Of a stretch of 64,000 nt of DNA, positions 56,266 to 63,909 are shown in pieces. A model generated the notes under the pieces. It saw only the letters and a list, made by a program, of their open reading frames with translations. It was not told the DNA's origin and searched no databases. The translations under genes and the position numbers were made by a program. The stretch's first letter is position 1. Each line of letters begins with the position of its first letter. Origin of the DNA: Stutzerimonas degradans (GTDB taxonomy: Bacteria > Pseudomonadota > Gammaproteobacteria > Pseudomonadales > Pseudomonadaceae); the NCBI RefSeq assembly GCF_024448505.1, contig NZ_JAMOHV010000007.1:62001-126000 (forward strand), read 5' to 3'.

Positions 56266-58566
56266 CTACAGCGCGTCCCATTGGTAGCGCACGCCCAGCC
56301 AGCCCGCGCGGGGTGCACCGGGGGCGATGAACTGCTCGTGGCGCCAGCCGTCCGGGTCGTCGGCGAAGGCGTTGCCGGCGCCGACGAAGGGGTTCTCCGC
56401 CAGCGCGCCGCTGGTGGCGTAACGCTTGTCGAACAGGTTGTCGACGCGTCCGAACAGCGTCCAGTCGCGGGCGAAACGGTAGTCGGCGGTGAGGTTGAGC
56501 ACCGCGTAGCCCGGCAGCTTGCCACTGCCCTCGAACTCGCCGCTCGCCTGGTGGCGGTTGTTCTCGTTGCCGCGCACGTACTGTCCGGAATAGGCCAGCA
56601 ACGTGGTGCCCAGGCGCAGGCGCTCGTTCAGGTTCCAGTCCAGGCCGAGCTTGAGATTGTGCTTGGGCAAGCCCGGCAGGTGGTCGCCGCTGGCGATACG
56701 GATTTCGTCATCCGGGCAGCCACCCTCGCCTTCGGTGCTGTTGTTCTCGGCGAGGATGCATGCCGAGGAGCGGAACGTCGCCTGCAGGTAGGTGTAATCC
56801 GCGCGCCAGTCGAATGCACCGTAGCTGCCGTTCAGCCCCAGCTCGATACCCTGGCGCCGGGTGCGGCCGAAGTTGGTGAAATAGCCCTGGCTGCCACCGG
56901 TGCCGACGAACAGCAGGTCGTCGTGGTTCATGCTGCGAAACGCGGTGACGTTCCACTCCGCCCCGCCGGCCAGCTGTCCGCGCACGCCGAGTTCGAGGGT
57001 ACGGGTGACCACCTGCTCGAGGAACGGGTCGGCGGCCATCGCGTTGGGCAGGCTGCAGGGGTTCTGCGGATCGGCGCAGCCCAGCTCGATCGGCGTGGGC
57101 GCGCGATTGCCCTGCGAGAAGCCGCCATAGACGGTCAGCGCCGGTTGCAGCTGCCAGGCGAAACCCAGTGCCGGGTTGAGCTTGCGATAGGTGAAGTCGC
57201 CGTCGAGGTCATCGCCCATGCGATCGCTGTTGACCACGCGTGTGCGGTTGTAGCGCAGCGAGCCAGTCAGCTGCAGCGCCTCGGTCAGCGCCCAGGTGTC
57301 GGTTGCGTAAAGGCTGGAGGTGCGTGTACGACCGAGCAGGCTGTTGGCCTGTTCCTCGTCCTCGGTGGGCAGGATGCCGCGCTCGTCGGTCAGCTCGCCG
57401 CCCTGCTCGCTCTGGTGAAAGCTGGCGCGGGTGTTGTCATGCGACAGGCCGAAGGCGAACTGGTGATCGCCGGCATAACGCGTCCACTGCAAGGCCAGGC
57501 CGTAGGCGCGCTGCGCGGTGCGGGTACGGTTGAGCACGCCGCTTTGCGGGCCTTCGCCGATAAAGCCGGCGTCTTCCCACTCCTCGTACTCGTCTTCGTA
57601 CTCGTCGTTGCCGTCACCGTTCAGCGTCGCGGTGCGGGTACGGCGCAGATAAACGGTGCCGGACAGCCGATCGGCATCGCTCAGCCAGTGACTGGCCGAC
57701 AGCGCCATCAGATGGCTGCGGTTTTCGGTCTGGTCGGGATGGGTGAAGATCGCGTCGTGATCGCGGTCATGCATGCTCTCGGGCAGCAGGCCGTTGCCGA
57801 TCAGGTCGTTGTCGGCGTGCGCCAGGGTCAGCGCGATGTCGGTGGTCGCGGTGGTCCAGGCGAACTTGCCGAACAGCTGGCCGACATCCGATGGCGAGTG
57901 ATCGCGCCAGCCATCCTCCTCCATGCCCTCGGCCGCCAGATACCAGGAAAATTCTTCGTGCTGGCCGCCGTGCTGCACCGCGCCACCCTTGCGCCCGAAC
58001 GAGCCGGCGTAAACCTCGGCGGAACCGCCGGGATGGGTGTCGCCGCGCTTGGTCTGCAACGCCAGCGCACCACCCAGGGTGTTCAGGCCGTACAACGGGT
58101 TGGAGCCGGGCACCAGCGCCATGTCGGCGATGGCGCTGCGGGGAATCAGGTCCCAGTGCACCACGTCGCCGAAGGCCTCGTTGACCCGCACGCCGTCGAG
58201 AAATACCGACAGACCCTGGGCGGTGCCCAACAGCGGCGATGCGGTGAAGCCGCGGTAGTTGAGGTCAGCCTGGTACGGGTTGCCCTGGGTCTCGTTCAGA
58301 TTGACGCTCGGCAGCTCGCGCTGCAGCGCTTCGGCGAGCGACTGGCCGCCGAGCTTGCGCAGTTGCGCCTCGTCCAGCGTCTGGACGTTGGCCGGCAGGC
58401 GATCCTTGGACAGACCGATACCTGGCAACGGTGTGGTGGCGACGATTTCTTCGCTGGCCAGTTCGAACGGCTCGGCGGCATGCGCCATACCTGGCAGCAG
58501 GCTGGCGATGGCGAGCGAAAGCAGCGTACGCCGGGGCAACCCGCGGCGGCAGACCTGATACGACAT
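56266..58566 (-). CDS. TonB-dependent outer-membrane receptor
   Basis: A 766-residue receptor with a signal peptide (RTLLSLAIASLLPGMAHA), a probable TonB box near EEIVATTP, a plug domain (LAEALQRELPSVNLNETQGNPYQADLNYRGFTASPLLGTAQG, GSNPLYGLNTLGGALALQTKRG) and a 22-strand barrel ending LGVRYQWDAL. Residues 318-332 hold ten Asp/Glu in fifteen positions, probably in an extracellular loop. Substrate is unknown. Because its promoter carries the same 44-bp element as exaA, import of something needed for alcohol oxidation (PQQ, Ca or a lanthanide complex) is my inference. It resembles siderophore-receptor-type proteins only in general. Confidence 0.88.
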   Translation of the reverse strand: MSYQVCRRGLPRRTLLSLAIASLLPGMAHAAEPFELASEEIVATTPLPGIGLSKDRLPANVQTLDEAQLRKLGGQSLAEALQRELPSVNLNETQGNPYQADLNYRGFTASPLLGTAQGLSVFLDGVRVNEAFGDVVHWDLIPRSAIADMALVPGSNPLYGLNTLGGALALQTKRGDTHPGGSAEVYAGSFGRKGGAVQHGGQHEEFSWYLAAEGMEEDGWRDHSPSDVGQLFGKFAWTTATTDIALTLAHADNDLIGNGLLPESMHDRDHDAIFTHPDQTENRSHLMALSASHWLSDADRLSGTVYLRRTRTATLNGDGNDEYEDEYEEWEDAGFIGEGPQSGVLNRTRTAQRAYGLALQWTRYAGDHQFAFGLSHDNTRASFHQSEQGGELTDERGILPTEDEEQANSLLGRTRTSSLYATDTWALTEALQLTGSLRYNRTRVVNSDRMGDDLDGDFTYRKLNPALGFAWQLQPALTVYGGFSQGNRAPTPIELGCADPQNPCSLPNAMAADPFLEQVVTRTLELGVRGQLAGGAEWNVTAFRSMNHDDLLFVGTGGSQGYFTNFGRTRRQGIELGLNGSYGAFDWRADYTYLQATFRSSACILAENNSTEGEGGCPDDEIRIASGDHLPGLPKHNLKLGLDWNLNERLRLGTTLLAYSGQYVRGNENNRHQASGEFEGSGKLPGYAVLNLTADYRFARDWTLFGRVDNLFDKRYATSGALAENPFVGAGNAFADDPDGWRHEQFIAPGAPRAGWLGVRYQWDAL

Positions 58567-58634
58567 GGATATTCCTTGTTGTTGTGCGGCGAATCGAACG
58601 GATCACGGCTGCATGCTGGCAACCTGCCAGACCG

Positions 58635-58640
58635 ATTATC
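58635..58640 (-). promoter_or_regulatory. Candidate -10 box of the TonB receptor gene
   Basis: GATAAT on the minus strand, one base from the TATAAT consensus, 15 bases downstream of the 44-bp element and about 70 bp before the start codon. No -35 hexamer resembles the consensus, which fits an activator-dependent promoter. Confidence 0.5.
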
Positions 58641-58655
58641 GAAAGCCGCCGAGTC

Positions 58656-58699
58656 GCGCCGACAGGGAAGAATTCCCGGTTCGCCCGGGAAAATTTCCC
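58656..58699 (-). promoter_or_regulatory. 44-bp paired-dyad element upstream of the TonB receptor gene
   Basis: Read on the minus strand: GGGAAATTTTCCC (58699-58687), nine bases, GGGAATTCTTCCC (58677-58665), then TGTCGGCGC. Both dyads fit GGGAA-N3-TTCCC exactly and their centres are 22 bp apart. It aligns ungapped with the exaA element, in the same orientation to the gene and at nearly the same distance from the start codon (90-133 bp here, 84-127 bp there). Confidence 0.78.
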
Positions 58700-58711
58700 G
58701 AATCGCCGGCA

Positions 58712-58747
58712 CTTGGTCGTACGACCGATGGCGCGGTACGGACCAAG
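58712..58747. repeat. Nested inverted repeat between the receptor and regulator genes
   Basis: CTTGGTC (58712-58718) pairs with GACCAAG (58741-58747), and inside it GGTCGTACGACC (58715-58726) is a perfect 12-bp palindrome. It may be an operator or a transcript hairpin. Confidence 0.5.
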
Positions 58748-58778
58748 ACCTGCGTGGCGGCCAGGCGCGCGCAGGCCG

Positions 58779-58800
58779 CCCGCCTGCGGCGGCAGGCGGG
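58779..58800 (-). terminator. GC-rich hairpin downstream of the response regulator gene
   Basis: CCCGCCTGC and GCAGGCGGG form a 9-bp stem with a GGCG/CGCC loop, 38 bases past the regulator stop on the minus strand. There is no U tract, so termination efficiency is uncertain. Confidence 0.5.
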
Positions 58801-58837
58801 TTCGCGAACAGGAAACAGTCGGGGGCGTGGCGGGGGC

Positions 58838-59497
58838 TCAGGCCTCGCAGAGCATGCGTTCGCCGACGCGCAGCAGGCCCTGATCGATGGCCAGGTGCAC
58901 CAGCTCCGCCTGGGAGCTGACGTCCAGCTTGCTCTTGAGCAGAGCCATGTGATTGGAGACGGTCTTGCTGCTGATGCACAGCCGCTCGGCGATCTCGCGG
59001 TTGCCGATGCCACGGGCGAGCATGATGAAGATCTCCATCTCGCGCGGGGTCATCTCGGCCAGACGGCCCTGCATCGGTGAGGTGCTGGGACGCTGGCGGG
59101 CCAGTGCAGTGGCCAGCGGCTGCTCGATGAAGGGCTGACCGGCAAGCACCTTGCGCACTGCCTCGACCAGCACGTCCGGCGCGCAGCGTTTGGTCAGGTA
59201 GCCGGACGCCCCGGCATCCAGCGCCTGGCGTACCAGCGCCAGTTCGTCATGCATGCTGAAGATCAGCACCGGCAGCAGCGGCAGGCGCTGGCGCAGGCGC
59301 CGGCAGGTCTCCAGCCCGCTGATGCCAGGCAGCCCGAGGTCCAGCACGACGAGGCTGGGAATTTCCTCCTGCACGCGTTGCAGCGCCAGTTCACCGCTCT
59401 CGGCCTCGGTCACCACCACCTCGGGCAGCAGCGCGGTCAGCAGGCTGGCGTAGCCCTGGCGCACCACCGCGTGATCGTCCACCAGCAGGATTTTCAT
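58838..59497 (-). CDS. NarL/LuxR-type response regulator (ExaE/PedR2-like)
   Basis: A 219-residue regulator. The receiver domain has the acidic pocket VDDH and phospho-acceptor D53 (VVLDLGLPGISG). The C-terminal LuxR-type HTH is MTPREMEIFIMLARGIGNREIAERLCISSKTVSNHMALLKSKL. It is co-translated with the kinase before it (ATGA overlap). By gene neighbourhood it corresponds to ExaE of P. aeruginosa or PedR2 of P. putida, which control PQQ alcohol dehydrogenases. It is the most likely regulator to bind one of the two motifs in this island; which one is not proven. Confidence 0.88.
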   Translation of the reverse strand: MKILLVDDHAVVRQGYASLLTALLPEVVVTEAESGELALQRVQEEIPSLVVLDLGLPGISGLETCRRLRQRLPLLPVLIFSMHDELALVRQALDAGASGYLTKRCAPDVLVEAVRKVLAGQPFIEQPLATALARQRPSTSPMQGRLAEMTPREMEIFIMLARGIGNREIAERLCISSKTVSNHMALLKSKLDVSSQAELVHLAIDQGLLRVGERMLCEA

Positions 59498-60750
59498 GCT
59501 GTCGCTCCTTTACACGGCAGGTTGAGATAAAGCGTCCAGCCCCGTCCCGGGCAGTGCCGCAAACGCAGGTTGGCGCCGAGGCAGCGAGCCCGCTCGCGCA
59601 TCGAACGCAGACCGACCCCGGCACGCTGCGGCGGCTCGCCGTGGCCGTCGTCACGCAACAGCACACGCAGCCCATGCGCGCCGCCGCGCAGGCGCAGACG
59701 CACGCAACGGGCCTGCGCGTGGCGCGCGACATTGGTCAGCGCCTCCTGCAGCAGGCGGTACAGGTGCAGCTTGTCCTCGGTGGTGAACGCCGGAATCGCT
59801 CCGCACAGCTGGAGGTGGCATTCGATGCCCTGCGCACCCTGCCATTGCTCGACCAACTGGCCGACGGCCTCTTCCAGCGGCAGGTGTTCGAGCATCACCG
59901 GATAGAGATCGCGCACCAGCGTGCGAAACCCGTTCTGCAGATCGAGGCTGTGGCGTTCCAGATGCGCCGCGGTTTCACGCACCGCATCCGGCTGCTCGGC
60001 CTGGATGCGCAGCAGGCAGGCGCGGGCGCGAATGCCGGCGACGTACTGGCCGAGATCGTCATGCATCACCTGCGCCAGACGGGTGCGTTCGCGCTCCTGC
60101 AGTTCCAGCAGCGTGCCGGTGAGCCGCGCGTTCGCCGCCTCGGCCTCCTCCAGCGCGCCGGCCATCTGGTTGAAATGCCCGGCCAGCCGGCGTGCCTCCG
60201 GCAGCCGCCGCGCGACCAGCCGCGTGGCCAGCTGCCCGCGGGAAATCTGCCGCAGGCCGCCAAGCAGGTCTTCCAGCACGCCGAGCGCATGGCCGACCGC
60301 CCAGCGTATGGTCAGCAGGCTCAGCGCCAGCGCCAGGCCGAACAGGGCGAGCAGCTGTAACAGCGAATCCCAGACCTCTTCCACTTCGTCGTCGGGATTG
60401 ACCGCCAGGCGAATCTGCTCGCCGTTGGCCCGTTCGATGACGCGCGCCGGCATCACCTGCGGGTACAACCAACGGCTCAGCCAGGGTCGATCGGATGGGC
60501 CGGCCGGCTGCTGATTGCCAGCCGTCACCCGTTCGATGCGGATATGCCGCAGGCTTCGCTCCAGACCGGCGGCCAGTGCCTGCGGCTCGTCGCGCAGACT
60601 CACCGCCAGGTAATCCACGACCTGCTGCGCGGCATCGAGCTCGCGCTGCACGTCATGCGCGGCCTGGCGCAGCAGCACGGCCGTGCAGACCAGCGTCACG
60701 GCGACGAAGAACAGCGCCACCAGCAGGTAGGTACGCCTGAGCGCACTCAT
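59494..60750 (-). CDS. Sensor histidine kinase (MoxY/PedS2-like)
   Basis: A 418-residue membrane kinase. An N-terminal helix (TYLLVALFFVAVTLVCTAVLL), a periplasmic sensing domain of about 100 residues (LapD/MoxY-N-like), a second helix (LLQLLALFGLALALSLLTIRW), a HAMP-like stretch, and a HisKA_3 dimerisation domain with phospho-acceptor H230 (RTRLAQVMHDDLGQY). The ATPase has the N box LLQEALTNVARHA and a G box (AGVGLRSMRERA). The family controls methanol and ethanol oxidation (MoxY, ExaD, PedS2). PedS2 of P. putida senses lanthanides; the ligand here is unknown. Confidence 0.88.
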   Translation of the reverse strand: MSALRRTYLLVALFFVAVTLVCTAVLLRQAAHDVQRELDAAQQVVDYLAVSLRDEPQALAAGLERSLRHIRIERVTAGNQQPAGPSDRPWLSRWLYPQVMPARVIERANGEQIRLAVNPDDEVEEVWDSLLQLLALFGLALALSLLTIRWAVGHALGVLEDLLGGLRQISRGQLATRLVARRLPEARRLAGHFNQMAGALEEAEAANARLTGTLLELQERERTRLAQVMHDDLGQYVAGIRARACLLRIQAEQPDAVRETAAHLERHSLDLQNGFRTLVRDLYPVMLEHLPLEEAVGQLVEQWQGAQGIECHLQLCGAIPAFTTEDKLHLYRLLQEALTNVARHAQARCVRLRLRGGAHGLRVLLRDDGHGEPPQRAGVGLRSMRERARCLGANLRLRHCPGRGWTLYLNLPCKGATA

Positions 60751-60760
60751 GAGCGCGTCG

Positions 60761-61198
60761 TCACTTGATCACGAAGCGCCCTTCCATGCCCTTGTTCTGC
60801 AGGCCCTTGCAGTAGAACGGGTAGGTGCCGGGCTTGACCGGCAGGAAGAAGATTTCCGCCTCGCCGGCATCCTCGAACTCCAGCTCGACCAGCGTGACCG
60901 CCTTGATCTCCACCCCGCCGGCCTCGACCTTGCGCAGGAAGATCGACTGGGCGAACTCCGGCGCCTGGAAGGCGCACTCCTTCTGCCCGTCGGCAATCAC
61001 CTTGAGCTGGTAGGCGACGCCCGTCTCCAGCTGGTACTCCTTCTGCGAGACGGCGTAATCGCTTTCTTCGGAGCCGAACTTGAGGTCCGGCAGCGCCTGG
61101 GTGCGCCGTGTGAGATCGCCGGCGGCCTGGCTCTGATCGAAACCGAGCAGGCTGCCGATAAACAGCAGATTGAGCAGCATGGCTTTGCATGTGGGCAT
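60761..61198 (-). CDS. Exported cupredoxin-fold protein without histidine
   Basis: A 145-residue protein with a signal peptide (LLNLLFIGSLLGFDQSQA). The C-terminal stretch GTYPFYCKGLQNKGMEGRFVIK is the copper-loop region of a cupredoxin (Cys130, Met138). However, there is not a single His in the whole sequence, so a type 1 copper site (two His, one Cys) cannot form. A second Cys is C75. Many Glu/Asp are present (VELEFEDAGEAE). It is adjacent to the sensor kinase (10-bp gap) and has a TACC-type box 64 bp upstream. AGAGG lies 9 bases before the ATG. Function is unknown. Confidence 0.82.
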   Translation of the reverse strand: MPTCKAMLLNLLFIGSLLGFDQSQAAGDLTRRTQALPDLKFGSEESDYAVSQKEYQLETGVAYQLKVIADGQKECAFQAPEFAQSIFLRKVEAGGVEIKAVTLVELEFEDAGEAEIFFLPVKPGTYPFYCKGLQNKGMEGRFVIK

Positions 61199-61261
61199 GG
61201 CGATGGCCTCTTTATTGTTTTGGATGCCCCATCCTAGGCACCCGCGCGTCAACCACCCTCC

Positions 61262-61271
61262 TACCTTGGTA
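61262..61271. promoter_or_regulatory. TACC-type 10-bp box next to the cupredoxin-like gene
   Basis: TACCTTGGTA, an exact dyad with a TT/AA centre, 64 bp upstream of the minus-strand gene start. The flank CTCCT before it is shared with the pedF site. Confidence 0.65.
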
Positions 61272-61447
61272 CCGATCCGGCGCCGCCGCCCGCGTCCGCC
61301 GACGCGCATTGGAAAGGAAAAACGACGGAGTCCGAGAGCGATCCGATCCGTTGTCATCCGCTGCGCCCCGCAGCGCCACGCCTGCGGTGGCCCCCGCCCG
61401 AACCCGCACCGAAGGCCGCATCGCACGTACCGCTACTAACGCAGCAG

Positions 61448-61457
61448 TACCAAGGTA
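61448..61457. promoter_or_regulatory. TACC-type 10-bp box upstream of the chemoreceptor gene
   Basis: TACCAAGGTA, the exact reverse complement of the site at 61262, about 140 bp upstream of the chemoreceptor start. In gene orientation it reads GTACCAAGGTAG, as does the cupredoxin-like gene's site. Confidence 0.65.
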
Positions 61458-61596
61458 GCGATCAACTTATCAGCCGCCACGCCGCCACATTCGGGCACTC
61501 GGGATGCCGTTTTGCCATCGGCGATCTTCGGCCGCACTTCGGCGTTCAGGCACGCCCCCGCAGGTTCTTTTGCATTGCTCAGGAGTAGGAACCGTC

Positions 61597-63768
61597 ATGA
61601 CACTCAGGTCCATACAACAGCGAATCGCGCTCATCGGCGGGCTATGCCTGCTCGCAACGGCGGGCATACTCATTGGCTACAGCGTCTATCTCGCAAGCTC
61701 CACGCAGCAACTGGTGTCGAACCGCGTCAGCCAGCAAGCGCAGGATGAGGCGCTGCAAACCCTGCAACACCTCGGCGGCAAGTACGCAGGGGAAATCCGC
61801 GCGGAATTCACCAAGGCGCTGGAAGCCGCCCGCGGCATGGCCACGACCTTCGCCGTCGCGAAGATGGGCGCGGCCGACAATGGCGGCCTCGAGATCGGCC
61901 GCGACCAGGTCAATGCCGTCCTGCTGAACGTGCTCAAGAGTTACCCGGACTTCAACGGCACCTACTCGTGCTGGGAGCCGGACGCCATCGACGGCCAGGA
62001 CGCGCTGTTCGCCGGTACGCAGAATGGCAACAACGACCAGACCGGGCGCTTCACGCCCTACTGGACGCGCGGCGCAGACGGCAAGATCGCCGTCCAGCCG
62101 CTGGTCGAATACGACACCATGGACAAGCACCCGAATGGCGTGCTGAAGGGCGGCTGGTATATCGGCCCGAAGGAGAACCGGCGCGAAAGCGTGCTCGGCC
62201 CGCTGCCCTACATCGTGCAGGGCAAGCAGGTGTGGCTGGCGACGCTTTCCGTACCCATCGTGGTCAACGGGCGCTTCATGGGCGTGGCGGGCACCGACTA
62301 CAACCTCGATTTCGTGCAGAAGATCAGCCAGGAAGTCTCCGGCAAGCTGTTCGACGGCCAGGGCGAGGTGGCGATCATCAGCGATCAGGGTCTGGTCGTC
62401 GCGGAAAGCCGCCATCCCAACCTGATCGGCGAACACTTCAAGCAGGTGCTGCCCGATGACTGGCAAGCCGCGCTCGGCTCCATCCAGAAAGGCGAAGAGC
62501 TGGCACGGCTGGACGACAGCGGCATGGTGATCGTCTTCGCGCCCATCGCGCTCGGCCGGACCGGCAAGCCGTGGTCGATGATGCTCAAGATCGACAAAGA
62601 CATCGTGCTGGCAAAAGCCGCCGCCCTCGAAGCGGAAATGCAGACTCAGAGCAGCCGGAGCATGCTGCAACAGATCGGCGTCGGGGTGTTCATCTCGCTG
62701 CTCGCGGTCATCGCGCTGTGGATCTCCTCGCGCTCGGTGGCGCTGCCGATCCGCAAGGCGGCGCAGCTCGCTGGCGCGATACAGCGCGGCGACTTTTCGC
62801 AACGCCTCGCACACCGCTCGGCGGACGAAGTGGGTCAGCTTTCCGCCAGCCTCGACCGCATGGCCGAGAGCCTGCAGCAACAGGTGCATGTCGCCGAGCG
62901 CATTTCCCAGGGCGATCTAACGGTGGACGTGCGCCTGGCCTCGGACGGCGACCAGCTCGGCCTGGCACTGCGGCGAATGGTCGACAACCTCAACGAACTG
63001 GTCTCCCAGGTGCAGCTCAGCTCGGCGCTGATCAACGACAAGGCCGGCGAAGTGACGCGCCTGAGCCATGACCTGTCCGGGGGCGCGACGGAGTCGGCCT
63101 CGGCGGTCACCGAGATCAGCGCCACCATCAACCAGATGGCTTCGCAGATCCGCCAGACTTCCGAGTACGCCGGCGAGGCCAATTCGCTGTCGCGCCACTC
63201 CGAACAATCCGCGCGTGGCGGCAATGAACTCATGGCGACGCTCAAGGGCGCGATGCAGGAAATCAACCAGTCCGGCCAGGACATCACCAACATCATCCGC
63301 GCCATCGAGGAGATTGCCACCCAGACCAACCTGCTGGCCCTCAACGCAGCGATCGAGGCGGCGCGTGCCGGCGAGCACGGACGCGGCTTCGCGGTGGTGG
63401 CCGATGAAGTCCGCCAGCTGGCTGCCCGCAGCGCCGAAGCGGCGCAGCGCTCCACCCGCCTGATTCAGGAATCCAACGCGCGGACCGTCAAGGGCATGGA
63501 GCTCACCGACGAAACCGCCCAGGCGCTGGAAGCGATCGTCCAGGGCGCCGCGCAGGTCTCGCAGCTGGTCGATGAGATCGCCTCCGCCTCCAGCCAGCAG
63601 GCGTCCGGCATCGAACAGGTCAGCCTGGCCATCGAGCAGATCGATCAGGTCGTGCACCACAACAGCAGCAACTCCGAGCAGTCGACCCAGGCCGCGCAGG
63701 AGCTGACGCAACAGGCCCAGCAGATGATCGTGCAGGTCGGTCGTTTTACCGTCAGACGCGCCCGCTGA
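61597..63768 (+). CDS. Methyl-accepting chemotaxis protein with dCache sensor
   Basis: A 723-residue chemoreceptor. One N-terminal helix ([22 protein letters not shown]), a large periplasmic dCache_1-type domain (about 40-360, with [35 protein letters not shown] and [16 protein letters not shown]), a second helix ([17 protein letters not shown]), a HAMP domain and the signalling hairpin with [43 protein letters not shown]. The C-terminus has no CheR-binding pentapeptide. Ligand is unknown; position in the alcohol island and the upstream box suggest taxis to an alcohol or its oxidation product. AGGAG lies upstream of the ATG. Confidence 0.92.
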   Translation: MTLRSIQQRIALIGGLCLLATAGILIGYSVYLASSTQQLVSNRVSQQAQDEALQTLQHLGGKYAGEIRAEFTKALEAARGMATTFAVAKMGAADNGGLEIGRDQVNAVLLNVLKSYPDFNGTYSCWEPDAIDGQDALFAGTQNGNNDQTGRFTPYWTRGADGKIAVQPLVEYDTMDKHPNGVLKGGWYIGPKENRRESVLGPLPYIVQGKQVWLATLSVPIVVNGRFMGVAGTDYNLDFVQKISQEVSGKLFDGQGEVAIISDQGLVVAESRHPNLIGEHFKQVLPDDWQAALGSIQKGEELARLDDSGMVIVFAPIALGRTGKPWSMMLKIDKDIVLAKAAALEAEMQTQSSRSMLQQIGVGVFISLLAVIALWISSRSVALPIRKAAQLAGAIQRGDFSQRLAHRSADEVGQLSASLDRMAESLQQQVHVAERISQGDLTVDVRLASDGDQLGLALRRMVDNLNELVSQVQLSSALINDKAGEVTRLSHDLSGGATESASAVTEISATINQMASQIRQTSEYAGEANSLSRHSEQSARGGNELMATLKGAMQEINQSGQDITNIIRAIEEIATQTNLLALNAAIEAARAGEHGRGFAVVADEVRQLAARSAEAAQRSTRLIQESNARTVKGMELTDETAQALEAIVQGAAQVSQLVDEIASASSQQASGIEQVSLAIEQIDQVVHHNSSNSEQSTQAAQELTQQAQQMIVQVGRFTVRRAR

Positions 63769-63776
63769 GCACCCGA

Positions 63777-63799
63777 GCGGCACCCCTCGCGGGTGCCGC
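63777..63799 (+). terminator. Probable terminator after the chemoreceptor gene
   Basis: GCGGCACCC (63777-63785) and GGGTGCCGC (63791-63799) form a perfect 9-bp stem with a 5-base loop, followed by TTCGATCTGTCGCATTT. The U tract is interrupted, but the position eight bases after the stop fits termination. Confidence 0.65.
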
Positions 63800-63820
63800 T
63801 TCGATCTGTCGCATTTCTAC

Positions 63821-63830
63821 GACCTTGGTA
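63821..63830. promoter_or_regulatory. TACC-type 10-bp box upstream of the last gene
   Basis: GACCTTGGTA, one mismatch to the dyad, 80 bp upstream of the next start codon. A second TGGTAC lies 11 bases downstream (63840-63845), so this may be a double site. TGCATATT follows as a possible -10. Confidence 0.5.
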
Positions 63831-63909
63831 CACCACGACTGGTACTTTCTGCATATTCCCCCCTGGTGGAGCGCTTCCTATGCTGCCCGCAAGCCTCAGG
63901 AGTCGCCCC

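Larger units (their letters stand above)
61199..61596. other. 398-bp divergent intergenic region, cupredoxin-like gene to chemoreceptor gene
   Basis: No credible gene is present; Arg/Pro-rich readings here are composition artefacts. The region holds two exact copies of the TACC dyad (61262-61271 and 61448-61457) 186 bp apart, one near each divergent gene, and a GC-rich middle. The chemoreceptor ribosome binding site AGGAG is at 61581-61585. Confidence 0.75.

Noticed and set aside
56281-58920. An 879-codon plus-strand reading opposite the TonB receptor gene
   Set aside because: It mirrors the codon bias of the real minus-strand gene and its residues show no family pattern. The receptor has a signal peptide, plug and barrel end.
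61199-61596. Small Arg/Pro-rich readings between the cupredoxin-like and chemoreceptor genes
   Set aside because: No ribosome binding site, no recognisable residues, several overlapping frames; composition artefacts of a GC-rich control region.
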